A stretch of DNA of 17,837 nucleotides from Candidatus Moraniibacteriota bacterium (GCA_023261685.1 JAHFOM010000002.1:1-17837), one strand, 5' to 3'. Shown: positions 6,217-14,321, counted from the stretch's first letter. The notes: a model not told the origin generated them from the sequence alone. Numbers and translations: made by a program.

Positions 6217-7323
6217 TTAACAGTTTGTTACTCGCCATTCCATTGTTTCACCAGCGCACAGAGGAACGACAACATCGTTGTCGCCAAAGTGATATTCGTT
6301 TTGGACAACCCATGGACGACGCTCAAAGGTGATCGTATCCTCATTGAGCGGGACATTGCGTATGACCGCGCCATTGACGCTCATAAAGTCCTCGAAGCGC
6401 TGATCCAGAGCACCGGCTTTTTCAAACGCTGCGATGTACATCGCGAGACTGACCGGAGCCACAAAGGCGCCGGCACAGCCGCAGTCTGCGAGTTTGGCTT
6501 GTCCTGTCGGTCCGTCTTTTGGGTGGGGGGCAGTGTCATCGCCGGCACAAAATTTCTTGTTGCCGATCATTACCGCTGCAATAATTGCCTCCTGATCTTC
6601 TCGGTGTTTGTAGAGCGGGAGACAGTAACGGTGAGGGCGGAGACCACCCTCGAAAAGGCTGTTGACGGAATACCACAGGTGTTGGGGTGTGACCGTTGCC
6701 GTCACATTTGAAGAAGTGTCTAGTATGAACTGGACAAACTCCATTGTGGAGAGGTGTTCTCCCACGACGTGCAGGTTGGGATACTTATCCGCCAGCGGCG
6801 CCATCTGTTCTTCGACAAAGCGACGCTCGAGATCAAGAACGTCCGGATGAGTTGCCGTTTCGCCATGGACTAAGAGTCGGACGCCGTATTGTTCCATATA
6901 TGCAACAGCTCTTTCAACATGAAAGAGTGTCGGGACACCGGCTTGTGAACCCGTCGTACCGAGTTTATCGTTTTTTGGATAGAACTTGAAGTCCATATCG
7001 TGTTCCTTGGCGAGACGGATATCCTCTTCTGTCGTGCCTTGGTGGAGGTAGACGGTCATCCGGGGGAACCGCTCGGCTTGTTCTCGCGAGAAGCCTTGCG
7101 CGATGAGGGCGTCCACGATTTCCTGACGGTAGATGAGTGCTTCTGCTGGAGTCCGTATCGGTCCGGTATTGGGCATCACAGTCATCCGTGCGTAGTAGTA
7201 TGCCGAATGCATTACGACTGCTTCCATTCGTGTGTCTCTACGGAAGTGTCCATGCCAATTGTCCGGCCGTCGCATTATAAACTTTGTAATGCGACCGGTA
7301 GAGTCTCTTTCCAAGATTTCCAT
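6217..7323 (-). CDS. pyrC: Dihydroorotase, PyrC type
   Basis: A 368-residue zinc amidohydrolase of the homodimeric E. coli PyrC class, which cyclises carbamoyl aspartate to dihydroorotate in pyrimidine synthesis. Metal and substrate residues are visible: HGHFRRD near the N-terminus (H24, H26 and the substrate arginine), the carbamylated lysine in FKFYPKND, the histidines in LLVHGET and GEHLSTM, and the aspartate in AGDDTAPHP. Long stretches such as NVTATVTPQHL and GGLRPHRYCLPL match the class closely. The frame extends upstream to a TTG at 7338, but the ATG at 7321-7323 has a good ribosome site (gagagga) and is preferred. It lies 26 bases after pyrD and is probably cotranscribed with it. All key residues are present. 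Confidence 0.96.
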   Translation of the reverse strand: MEILERDSTGRITKFIMRRPDNWHGHFRRDTRMEAVVMHSAYYYARMTVMPNTGPIRTPAEALIYRQEIVDALIAQGFSREQAERFPRMTVYLHQGTTEEDIRLAKEHDMDFKFYPKNDKLGTTGSQAGVPTLFHVERAVAYMEQYGVRLLVHGETATHPDVLDLERRFVEEQMAPLADKYPNLHVVGEHLSTMEFVQFILDTSSNVTATVTPQHLWYSVNSLFEGGLRPHRYCLPLYKHREDQEAIIAAVMIGNKKFCAGDDTAPHPKDGPTGQAKLADCGCAGAFVAPVSLAMYIAAFEKAGALDQRFEDFMSVNGAVIRNVPLNEDTITFERRPWVVQNEYHFGDNDVVVPLCAGETMEWRVTNC

Positions 7324-7349
7324 TTTCTTTCCTCTCAAGTGGTAGGGTT

Positions 7350-8360
7350 TCAGGGATTGGCTTGTTGAGTCAGATATTCTTGCAGCCGCGGACTTTCAAT
7401 GACGAGGTTCGCAAAAAATCGCGGGCCGTCGCCGTACCAGAATGGTCCGGAGGTGCACTGTACTCCAGCGGCCCCGGCTTCGAGGTAATCAACGACGTCG
7501 TCCCCGGTCAGTATTCCGCCAGAGCCGATGACATCGATGTCTTCTGGGAGTATTGCTCTGGCTCGTTTGACCAGATTGAGTGAAATCGCCTTGATGATTG
7601 GACCGGACAGCCCAGCCTTCCCATCGTTGGGCGAGGTCGCTGGTTTCCCATTTGCATCTCGGCAGATGACATTGGGCAGGGTGTTGCTGAACACCACCGC
7701 TCTGATAAACTGCCGATAAGTCATAATGTGATGGAGGACTTCTTTGAGGAAGCTCTCTGTCACTGTTGGCACATTGGAGAAATCGAGATGCGGATAAAGG
7801 GCGGTGAGTTCCTCGCGTTCTTCCAGAGTGACGTACGGTGAGAGTTTGATCCATATTGGACAATCGATATCCAGTTCTTTGGATGCTTCAAGTACCTGAA
7901 TCATCGAGATGATGTCGTAGGCTATCGGAACCGTTTTCTTGTCGTGGGCGTTTGGACAGCCGAAGTTCATTTCTACGCCTTTAGCAGAGGTAGATTGAAA
8001 TACTGTTAATCCCTTGACGTAGTCTTCTACCGAGAAACCGGCAATGCTCACTATCACGGGATAGGCTGGCGCAGGAAAAAGCTGGGAGAGTTCCAGTGCT
8101 GCCTGAGAATATCCCATATTGGGCATACCGAAAGCATTGAGCCCGAATTGCAGTTCAAGGAATTTTTGCCATTCATCAGGGTAGGAAAGAATGCCGTCAT
8201 TGCCTGATCGTGCGTCAGGCGTGTAAGAACCGGTGACGACGGCGCCGAGGAGAAGATTCCCTCGCCGCATATAAGGAATGACACTTTCAGGGGTTTTGCA
8301 GGCACCAGCTCCGACCATAATTGGGAAGAGCATTGGGATACCGCCAACGAGATAGGTCAT
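7350..8360 (-). CDS. pyrD: Dihydroorotate dehydrogenase, class 1-like
   Basis: A 336-residue FMN enzyme oxidising dihydroorotate to orotate. The motif EMNFGCPN carries a cysteine (C135 from this start) at the position of the catalytic base of class 1 enzymes; class 2 enzymes have serine there. Other FMN-barrel landmarks are WIKLSPYVT, KAGLSGPIIKAISL, VIGSGGILTGDD and AAGVQCTSGPFWYG. No PyrK partner is seen, so the electron acceptor is open. The frame is open to 8468 with a hydrophobic stretch upstream, but the ATG at 8358-8360 follows an aagaaagga ribosome site, and a good promoter lies inside the upstream extension. The shorter start is therefore taken. It is the first gene of the pyrD-pyrC operon. 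Confidence 0.93.
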   Translation of the reverse strand: MTYLVGGIPMLFPIMVGAGACKTPESVIPYMRRGNLLLGAVVTGSYTPDARSGNDGILSYPDEWQKFLELQFGLNAFGMPNMGYSQAALELSQLFPAPAYPVIVSIAGFSVEDYVKGLTVFQSTSAKGVEMNFGCPNAHDKKTVPIAYDIISMIQVLEASKELDIDCPIWIKLSPYVTLEEREELTALYPHLDFSNVPTVTESFLKEVLHHIMTYRQFIRAVVFSNTLPNVICRDANGKPATSPNDGKAGLSGPIIKAISLNLVKRARAILPEDIDVIGSGGILTGDDVVDYLEAGAAGVQCTSGPFWYGDGPRFFANLVIESPRLQEYLTQQANP

Positions 8361-8440
8361 TGGGTGTTTTCCTTTCTTGAGGGTTGTTTGGGTGATGTAG
8401 TTGTTAAAGAAAGGTAATCCTAGAATCAGAATTACAGCGT

Positions 8441-8468
8441 AGGATAGCACATGCATAGCTTGGGTCAA
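8441..8468 (-). promoter_or_regulatory. Promoter of pyrD-pyrC
   Basis: On the minus strand there is a -35 box TTGACC (complement of 8463-8468), a 16-bp spacer and a -10 box TATCCT (complement of 8441-8446) with an extended TGC in front. Transcription would start near 8434, giving a leader of about 75 bases before the ATG at 8360. Its presence rules against the longer pyrD reading frame. Confidence 0.75.
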
Positions 8469-8536
8469 TGTTTATGGAGCGGAGTCTCTGATGCCGCCTT
8501 ACCCTTTTCATTTCTCTCGAAATAGCCTAGGCTTAC

Positions 8537-8548
8537 CGTATATATACG
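8537..8548 (+). promoter_or_regulatory. Possible -10 region of mnmA, near-leaderless transcript
   Basis: The 12-base palindrome cgtatatatacg contains TATATA and lies only 9 to 20 bases before the mnmA ATG. If used as a -10 box it would give an almost leaderless mRNA, consistent with the lack of any Shine-Dalgarno site. No convincing -35 box is seen. Confidence 0.35.
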
Positions 8549-8557
8549 ATTTTTTCT

Positions 8558-9610
8558 ATGAATATAGCGGTACTGGTATCGGGCGGGGTGGACAGTTCGG
8601 TGGCTTTGCGTCTTTTGAAAGCAGAGGGGCACCGGCTTACGGCTTTTTATCTCAAAATTTGGCTGGAAGACGAATTATCTTCCTTGGGCGAGTGTCCGTG
8701 GGAGGATGATCTGGCTTTTGTGCGCGCGGTGTGCGAGGAGGCAGGGGTACCGCTTCAGATCGTGCCGTTCCAGAAAGAATATTGGGAGCGGGTAGTCGGG
8801 TATGTGATCGAGGAGGTAAAAAGTGGCCGGACACCCAATCCCGATATGCTCTGTAATGCGCGGATCAAGTTCGGCGCGTTTTACGATGCGTTCGGTAAGG
8901 ATTTCGACAAAGTGGCGACGGGACACTATGCGCAAACAGAAGAAGCAGCAAAACAAGTTTTGCTTAGAATGTCGCCGGATAGGATTAAAGATCAGACATA
9001 TTTTTTATCACAACTTTCACAGGAGCAGCTCTCCAAGGCGCTTTTCCCGATCGGCAGTTTTGAAAAAGAGCGCGTACGGGAATTAGCCGCAGAGTTTCAT
9101 CTGCCCAACGCTACGCGCAAAGACAGTCAGGGAATCTGTTTCCTAGGAAAGATTCCCTTTGACAAATTTCTGGAGCATCATCTCGGCAAACGGCCCGGAA
9201 AGTTGATCGAATATGAAACGAAGCAAGTACTAGGAGAGCATAACGGCTTCTGGTATTTCACAGTGGGTCAACGGAAGGGCATCGGCCTGTCTGGCGGGCC
9301 GTGGTTTGTCGTCGCCAAAAATCCGGATACCAACGAGGTATTCATTTCTCACAGCGATCATCGCGATCTTCTCGCGCGAGACACTTTTACAGTGGGAGGA
9401 TTGAATTGGGTTTCCGGCGAGAAGCCGATAAAAACAATATTGTCAGTCAAGGTGCGCCACGGTGCCAAGCAGTATCCGGCTATGATTGAATTTCTGGAGA
9501 ATGGCAGATTAAAGGTTTCGTTGCAAGAAAAAGATCAGGGTCTGGCTGCCGGTCAATTCGCGGTATTCTATGATGGCGCATATTGTCTCGGTGGCGGCGT
9601 GATTGAGTAG
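8558..9610 (+). CDS. mnmA: tRNA-specific 2-thiouridylase MnmA
   Basis: A 350-residue PP-loop ATPase that adds sulfur to U34 of tRNA (s2U34) in the cytoplasm. The SGGVDSS P-loop lies at residues 8-14. The two catalytic cysteines are in MLCNARIKFG (C99) and QGICFLGK (C194). TGHYAQ and the GQRKGIGLSGGPWFV motif of the central domain follow, and the C-terminal beta-barrel domain is present. The ATG at 8558 directly begins the first strand of the domain. It is preceded by a T-rich tract instead of a ribosome site, the same 13 bases (gattttttctatg) as at the start of the gene at 14322. Sulfur could come from SufS (inference). It heads a run of plus-strand genes. Confidence 0.97.
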   Translation: MNIAVLVSGGVDSSVALRLLKAEGHRLTAFYLKIWLEDELSSLGECPWEDDLAFVRAVCEEAGVPLQIVPFQKEYWERVVGYVIEEVKSGRTPNPDMLCNARIKFGAFYDAFGKDFDKVATGHYAQTEEAAKQVLLRMSPDRIKDQTYFLSQLSQEQLSKALFPIGSFEKERVRELAAEFHLPNATRKDSQGICFLGKIPFDKFLEHHLGKRPGKLIEYETKQVLGEHNGFWYFTVGQRKGIGLSGGPWFVVAKNPDTNEVFISHSDHRDLLARDTFTVGGLNWVSGEKPIKTILSVKVRHGAKQYPAMIEFLENGRLKVSLQEKDQGLAAGQFAVFYDGAYCLGGGVIE

Positions 9611-9639
9611 GTACTTAGCGGTTTCACCGCTAAGTACCT
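9609..9639. repeat. Perfect 14-bp hairpin between mnmA and mutY
   Basis: Perfect arms aggtacttagcggt (9609-9622) and accgctaagtacct (9626-9639) flank a 3-base loop, ttc. The left arm includes the last bases of the mnmA stop codon. No T run follows on either strand, so it is not a standard intrinsic terminator. It may be an mRNA stability or processing hairpin, or a REP-like repeat. Confidence 0.85.
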
Positions 9640-9663
9640 CTGAGGAGCGAGTAAAGAAATGCT

Positions 9664-10707
9664 ATGGCAATTCGTAAAGATAAGATTGTATTTTTTGAAC
9701 AACGGCTGGTGGATTTTTTCCGCAAGGCTGGGCGGGAGCATTTGCCGTGGCGTAAACCCCGAAAAGCTTCGCCTCGGGGCAAGAAGAATAGTACCGCGTA
9801 TGAGGTGTGGGTGTCGGAAATAATGCTGCAACAGACGCAGGTCAGCCGGGTGATCGGCTACTACACGCGGTTTCTCAAACGTTTCCCTGATGTCGGATCT
9901 TTGGCGCAAGCATCTTGGGAAGAATTTTTGCCGTACTATGAGGGATTGGGGTACTATGCGCGCGGACGCAATATGCTCAAGACCGCAAAAGTGCTGACAG
10001 AACAGTATGCCGGAATCTTTCCACGGGATAAAAAGCTCCTGCAAACATTGCCAGGCATCGGTCCGTATACGGCATCAGCCATTCTGAGTTTCGCGTACGG
10101 GGACAATCACCTGGCGTGGGATACCAATCTCAAGAGAGTGCTTGGCAGATTTTTCTTCGGCGGGAAGCAGCTGATAGGTGATGAGGTATTTTGGGAAGAT
10201 AAGTTTCAGACGCCGAAAAAAGTTTTGAACGCGGCATTGATGGACTTCGGGAGCGCCGTGTGCGTAGCGCGTCCGAAATGCGGTATCTGCCCGCTTTCCG
10301 CGCGCTGCGTCTATTATCGGGAGAAAGGCAGCGGGGAGCAGTCAACAGCTAACAAAAAACAGCTAACAAAAAATAATCAACAGGCATTAGTCAGCAAAAA
10401 ACAAAAGATAGATTGGAGGGAAGCGCAGGCGTATGTTTTTTTGCACGAGCATCATACGATCTACTATTCTTCTGATGCAAACAAGTTTCAGCCATTCATA
10501 CTGCCGTCTGGTTATACTACGCGCGCTGGTATCAAGCAATATTTCCAAGAAAAATACGGACTTTCTCTTTCCGTGCGACCGCCGCATCAAAAAATGATTA
10601 TCAGTGGTGGTCCGATATTGTTGGTCAATGCTCAGATCCTCCGGGGGAGTCCGTGCTTTGAGATATTTCATAAAAAAGATGTCAAGTGGTATACTATCAG
10701 TAAGTGA
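9664..10707 (+). CDS. mutY: A/G-specific adenine glycosylase MutY
   Basis: A base-excision repair enzyme of 347 residues removing adenine opposite 8-oxoguanine. It has the catalytic glutamate in SEIMLQQTQV (E52), the helix-hairpin-helix LPGIGPYTASA (about 129-139), the catalytic aspartate in WDTNLKRVL (D153) and an iron-sulfur loop of four cysteines (C200, C206, C209, C215). The spacing is C-x5-C-x2-C-x5-C, one residue shorter in the first gap than the usual C-x6-C. About ten extra residues (31-44) lie before the EIMLQQ helix. The C-terminal domain is joined by a repeat-derived linker and resembles a shortened MutT-like recognition domain. No strong ribosome site is seen; gaggag lies about 17 bases upstream. 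Possibly cotranscribed with mnmA. Confidence 0.94.
   Translation: MAIRKDKIVFFEQRLVDFFRKAGREHLPWRKPRKASPRGKKNSTAYEVWVSEIMLQQTQVSRVIGYYTRFLKRFPDVGSLAQASWEEFLPYYEGLGYYARGRNMLKTAKVLTEQYAGIFPRDKKLLQTLPGIGPYTASAILSFAYGDNHLAWDTNLKRVLGRFFFGGKQLIGDEVFWEDKFQTPKKVLNAALMDFGSAVCVARPKCGICPLSARCVYYREKGSGEQSTANKKQLTKNNQQALVSKKQKIDWREAQAYVFLHEHHTIYYSSDANKFQPFILPSGYTTRAGIKQYFQEKYGLSLSVRPPHQKMIISGGPILLVNAQILRGSPCFEIFHKKDVKWYTISK
10345..10372. repeat. Tandem 14-base repeat within the mutY linker
   Basis: Two adjacent exact copies of acagctaacaaaaa lie in the part of mutY that encodes the linker between the catalytic and C-terminal domains. Because 14 is not a multiple of 3, the two copies are read in different frames and give dissimilar residues. 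This supports a DNA-level repeat rather than a protein repeat. Confidence 0.8.
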
Positions 10708-10754
10708 GCTGATGCTTTTTTAAGCTTACTCAATAATAATGAAGATGTACACGT

Positions 10755-11219
10755 ATGGGAAAAATCATCGGTTTGATAGTGATTCTTGTTGTAGGCGGAG
10801 GTATTTTCTTTTTCTTCGGTAAAAACAATCAAAAGGCCTCAGCTCCAACGGTGTCTGAAATGGAGGCGGCACCCTCGATTCAGCAAAAAGCGGCTCCTCT
10901 TTCCGGGGAGACAAATGATACTGCTTTGACATCGAAGCAAAGCACCCAAGAAATTCTCGTCAAAGCCAATAACTGGTATTTTGAGCCGGAAGAAATCAGA
11001 GTCAAAGAAGGCACGCGCGTGAAGATTATCCTAGAGGGAGTTTCGGGCACTCATATATTTGCTATTCCCGAGCTCGGAGTCAAGAGCGAGACAGTGAAAC
11101 CCGGGGAAAAAAAGACGATAGAGTTCAGTGCTGACAAAAAAGGAGAATTTTCTTTCAAGTGCGCTTTGCTCTGTGGAGAAGGTCACAGCGGTATGATCGG
11201 TAAGTTGATTGTTGAGTGA
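10755..11219 (+). CDS. Membrane-anchored CuA-type cupredoxin (CoxII-like domain)
   Basis: A 154-residue protein with an N-terminal membrane helix (about 4-21), a low-complexity spacer (about 25-65) and a cupredoxin domain. The domain carries the ligand set of a binuclear CuA centre of cytochrome oxidase subunit II: H100 in GTHIFAIPELGVK, then C136-x3-C140-x3-H144-x2-M147 in CALLCGEGHSGM. The glutamate often found between the two cysteines is replaced by leucine; in CoxII it binds through its backbone carbonyl. The domain would face outside. No oxidase subunit I, N2O reductase or heme protein is near. Electron transfer or copper binding is likely; the partner is unknown. It begins 47 bases after mutY and ends 7 bases before the next gene. 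Confidence 0.85.
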   Translation: MGKIIGLIVILVVGGGIFFFFGKNNQKASAPTVSEMEAAPSIQQKAAPLSGETNDTALTSKQSTQEILVKANNWYFEPEEIRVKEGTRVKIILEGVSGTHIFAIPELGVKSETVKPGEKKTIEFSADKKGEFSFKCALLCGEGHSGMIGKLIVE

Positions 11220-11226
11220 TACGTCT

Positions 11227-12285
11227 ATGCAGTTCCGCTCATTCAATGTCTATTTCTTTTTTCTGCTCTTACTCGGCGTAGGGACGGTCGTGTTCCTTAT
11301 CTTTCAGCCGTTTCTGACCGCTATCGTGGCGGCTGCCATTCTGTCCGCTCTTTTCAAAAATCCTTACCATACGTTGGAAAAATGGACACATGGACAGAGA
11401 GGGTGGAGTGCTTTTTTGACTTGTCTCCTCGCTATTTTCATCGTCGTGACCCCTATTTTTCTCGTGCTCAGTTTGGCGATAGGAGAAGCGAATAATCTGT
11501 ATCATACGCTCGGCGAAGAGTCGGCGCTGGAAAGAGTGATCAATCAGACCATCACCACGGCGCGGGCGACTCCATATCTCAACCTCTTTTTCGATACGCA
11601 GACACTCAACCAGGAGCGTATTCTGAGCGATATTCGGCAATTCAGCCAGAATGCTCTCGGACTGCTCCAAGCGGCGTATCGGGGGATTACCAATTTTGTG
11701 TTCTGGGTGTTCGTGATGTTTTTCACGCTGTTTTATTTCCTGATTGATGGCAAGCGCGCGCTCAAGTATCTGATGATGCTCAGCCCTTTGCGCGACGAGC
11801 ACGACAGACTGCTTATCAAAAAATTCGTCTCCATCAGCCGCGCGACGCTCAAAGGGACGCTCGTCGTCGGTATCATTCAGGGGCTTTTGGGCGGCATCAC
11901 ATTTTGGATCGCGGGCATTCCGTCGCCGGCTATCTGGGGCATCGTTATGGTGCTCTTATCAGTCATACCTTTGGTTGGATCGGCCATTCTCTGGATTCCC
12001 GCCGGCATTATCCTCCTTTTACTTGGGGATGTCTGGCAGGGGGTTTTTGTACTTGCCGTGGGAGCTGGCATTATTTCTATGGTTGACAATGTCCTGCGGC
12101 CGAAACTGGTCGGCAAGGACACGCAGATGCATCCGCTGATGGTATTTTTCGCGACATTGGGAGGGATTTCGTTTTTCGGTTTGCCGGGATTCATTATCGG
12201 TCCGATTATGGTATCGCTTTTTCTCGCTTTGGGTGAAATTTATACCATTGAGTTCCGTGACCAGCTGAAAGAATACAATGGCTAG
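11227..12285 (+). CDS. AI-2E family transporter (PerM-like permease)
   Basis: A polytopic membrane protein of 352 residues from the ATG at 11227-11229; a TTG at 11209, overlapping the previous gene, is less likely. It has paired N-terminal hydrophobic segments, a soluble middle section (about residues 85-150) and a C-terminal membrane region. That region contains GTLVVGIIQGLLGG, the SVIPLVGSAILWIPA segment and DNVLRPKLVGKDTQMHPLMVFFATLGG...GFIIGPI, which are characteristic of the AI-2E/UPF0118 family. Substrates vary across this family (signal molecule export, ion/proton exchange), so none is assigned. It is tightly linked to the cupredoxin gene, 7 bases upstream, and was probably translated from the same message. 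Confidence 0.93.
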   Translation: MQFRSFNVYFFFLLLLGVGTVVFLIFQPFLTAIVAAAILSALFKNPYHTLEKWTHGQRGWSAFLTCLLAIFIVVTPIFLVLSLAIGEANNLYHTLGEESALERVINQTITTARATPYLNLFFDTQTLNQERILSDIRQFSQNALGLLQAAYRGITNFVFWVFVMFFTLFYFLIDGKRALKYLMMLSPLRDEHDRLLIKKFVSISRATLKGTLVVGIIQGLLGGITFWIAGIPSPAIWGIVMVLLSVIPLVGSAILWIPAGIILLLLGDVWQGVFVLAVGAGIISMVDNVLRPKLVGKDTQMHPLMVFFATLGGISFFGLPGFIIGPIMVSLFLALGEIYTIEFRDQLKEYNG

Positions 12286-12366
12286 TTTGTAGGCGGTAGC
12301 TTCTTAGCTTTTTAGGAGAATCCTGACTCAAAGTCTACAAGCTACTCGCTAATAAGCTACAAGCTA
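12286..12366. repeat. Repeat-rich intergenic spacer before lgt
   Basis: The motif ctacaagcta occurs at 12335-12344 and again at 12357-12366, running into the lgt start codon. An inverted related segment, gtaggcggtagcttcttagct, lies at 12289-12309, so the spacer can form an imperfect hairpin. A small agga-gaa-tcct stem lies between. No terminator or strong promoter was seen, and lgt lacks a Shine-Dalgarno site. Confidence 0.55.
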
Positions 12367-13202
12367 TGAATGAGTGGCAACACATTCCTCTAATGCTTGA
12401 CCCGGTCGCTTTTACGATCGGGTTTTTTCCGGTGTATTGGTATGCGCTGTGGTTCTTATCCGGCTTCTTGGCGGTTCTGATGCTGGCTATCTTTCTTGTT
12501 CGGAGGGGTCAGGCACCGTGTGCTGAAGAGCGCGTTCCTGACCTTTTTTTCACGATTTTTTTCGGCGCCCTGATCGGCGGTCATATCGGGTATGTGTTTT
12601 TCTATAACCCTAGTGTTTTCTTGTCGGCACCGCTTCTGGCAGTACTTCCTTATGATTTTGAACACGGTGTCTGGGTTGGTATATCGGGAATGAGTTATCA
12701 TGGCGGGCTGATCGGTGTGGCGCTGGCTTTGTTCTGGTTCGTCCACCGTGAAAAAATCTCCTTTTGGAAAACGGCTGATTTTGTGGCTTTACTGGCTCCG
12801 GTGGCGACATTTTTCGGTCGGATGGGAAACTTCTTCAATGTCGAGCTGTATGGCAGAATCACGGAACAGCCATGGGGAATGGTATTCCCTGATACTCTTC
12901 CGGCGGGAGTGTTGCGTCACCCGTCTACTCTGTATGAAGCTTTTTTGGAGGGTGTCATATTGTTTGTTCTGCTGTTGCTGCTCCGTAAAAAAATGCCCTT
13001 CCCTGGGGCGCTTGTGTGTCTGTACGCGGCTTTGTACGCGATACTTCGTTTTGTCGGCGAGATGTTTCGCAGTCCTGATCCGCAGCTAGGATTTTTTTTC
13101 GGCACATTGACTTTGGGACAGCTCTTTTCTCTCTTGATGTTTATCCTGTCTGTCGCGGGATATGTCTGGTTACGAGAGAAAAATCGTGCTACAATACAGT
13201 AA
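12366..13202 (+). CDS. lgt: Prolipoprotein diacylglyceryl transferase Lgt
   Basis: A 278-residue polytopic membrane enzyme that transfers diacylglycerol from phosphatidylglycerol to the lipobox cysteine of prolipoproteins. It has the family motif GRMGNFFNVELYGRIT (151-166), the conserved histidine in YHGG (H112), and the C-terminal RFVGEMFRSPDPQLG segment. The early GGRxGYV-type motif reads GGHIGYVFFYN, with histidine where arginine is common. About seven hydrophobic segments fit the known topology. The start ATG lies at the end of a short repeat and has no ribosome site. Its presence implies exported lipoproteins in this organism. No lspA is seen in the window. Confidence 0.96.
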   Translation: MNEWQHIPLMLDPVAFTIGFFPVYWYALWFLSGFLAVLMLAIFLVRRGQAPCAEERVPDLFFTIFFGALIGGHIGYVFFYNPSVFLSAPLLAVLPYDFEHGVWVGISGMSYHGGLIGVALALFWFVHREKISFWKTADFVALLAPVATFFGRMGNFFNVELYGRITEQPWGMVFPDTLPAGVLRHPSTLYEAFLEGVILFVLLLLLRKKMPFPGALVCLYAALYAILRFVGEMFRSPDPQLGFFFGTLTLGQLFSLLMFILSVAGYVWLREKNRATIQ

Positions 13203-13303
13203 AGTATTTGAGAAAAATTCCCTGTGGAACCGTATCTGTTCCATATGCTGTTGTTCGCGTAGAGCGGGCCTGATACGGCCACTGAAAGACAAAAATAATA
13301 CCG

Positions 13304-14284
13304 ATGAAATTCCCATCTTCGTACCCACATCAATGTTCGTCTGTTGCCGGGAAGCGTCGATCGACGCTGGATGTTTTGGTGGCACCTCAGAATGCGACAG
13401 TCGCTTTGAAATCCAGCCGGAGAGCTGATCTTTTTAAGCATCATCCTTCTCATATCTCCGGTAATAGATCTCTGGATGGCGCACACAGAGAAAAACGCGC
13501 CTTTTTGACGGAACTCAAGGAGCGTTCACTGCAGGATGTCCTCTGGCATTTTTTCCGGAAAGGAGAACTGTATTATCGTCGTGTCAGACGAATAGTCAGC
13601 CGTTGTATGCCGAGTATCGCTCCGCACAAGATGTTGTACGGGTCTCTCGTAGGAGGTATCGCGTTTGGGATGGTCTCGATGGCATTTATGGAGCATTTCT
13701 TCGGGCCGGGCGTTTTCGCCGGTTCTCAAAACTTCGAGGAGAGAGTGCCAGCGCCTGCCATAGAGGGAGCGACAACGGCGGTTTCTCTTGGTGAGGAGAG
13801 CGGACAGACTTACGATAGCGGATCGGACATTTTTTTCGAGTATTTTAACGAAACCGCGGATGAAAAATACAAGGACAATGTCAGAGAGATGGTGCGAGGC
13901 TATCCGATCGAGGAGATGCTCCCGTATATTTTCGAACAGGATCGTCTGACGGTGGCGTTTCTCGTCGGTATTGCCAAGAAAGAGAGCAACTGGGGGAAAC
14001 GTGTCCCGGTATTGGATGATCAAGACTGTTTCAATTATTGGGGATACCGAGGCGTCAGGCGGATGATGGGTACCGGAGGTCACACCTGTTTCAATAGCCG
14101 TAAGGATGCCGTAGAAACCGTCGCCAAACGGATTAACACGCTTATCAATTCGGAAAAATTGAATACTCCGGCAAAGATGATCGTGTGGAAATGCGGTTTT
14201 AGCTGCGAGGGACACAGTCGAGAGAGTGTCAAAAAATGGATCAGTGATGTGGACGGGTACTTCAAGGAATTAAGCGAAGAATAG
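13304..14284 (+). CDS. Membrane-anchored lysozyme-like protein, paralog 1 (hypothetical)
   Basis: Of 326 residues, the first 110 are basic, followed by one membrane helix (about 111-130), an acidic spacer and a C-terminal domain (about 185-326) that should lie outside. The domain has GIAKKESNWGK (224-232, with E227 as a candidate catalytic acid) and DCFNYWGYRG (241-250), reminiscent of lysozyme-fold or glucosaminidase-type murein hydrolases, where a glutamate precedes serine in a helix. Four cysteines (C242, C262, C297, C301) and two GH motifs (TGGHTCF, CEGHS) are all shared with the protein encoded at 15523-16338. An internal ATG near codon 102 could be an alternative start. No ribosome site is seen. 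The murein-hydrolase role is inference; the paralogy is plain. Confidence 0.8.
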   Translation: MKFPSSYPHQCSSVAGKRRSTLDVLVAPQNATVALKSSRRADLFKHHPSHISGNRSLDGAHREKRAFLTELKERSLQDVLWHFFRKGELYYRRVRRIVSRCMPSIAPHKMLYGSLVGGIAFGMVSMAFMEHFFGPGVFAGSQNFEERVPAPAIEGATTAVSLGEESGQTYDSGSDIFFEYFNETADEKYKDNVREMVRGYPIEEMLPYIFEQDRLTVAFLVGIAKKESNWGKRVPVLDDQDCFNYWGYRGVRRMMGTGGHTCFNSRKDAVETVAKRINTLINSEKLNTPAKMIVWKCGFSCEGHSRESVKKWISDVDGYFKELSEE

Positions 14285-14321
14285 TATCCATATCCGACAG
14301 TCTCGTTAATGGATTTTTTCT

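Noticed and set aside
8361..8468. N-terminal membrane anchor on PyrD
   Set aside because: The hydrophobic stretch overlaps a good promoter, and a ribosome site precedes the internal ATG at 8360; the catalytic cysteine also marks a class 1-like soluble enzyme.
10698..10735. Terminator after mutY (agtaag/cttact arms with a T run)
   Set aside because: The stem is only about six A+T-rich pairs and the T run lies inside the loop, so it does not have terminator form.
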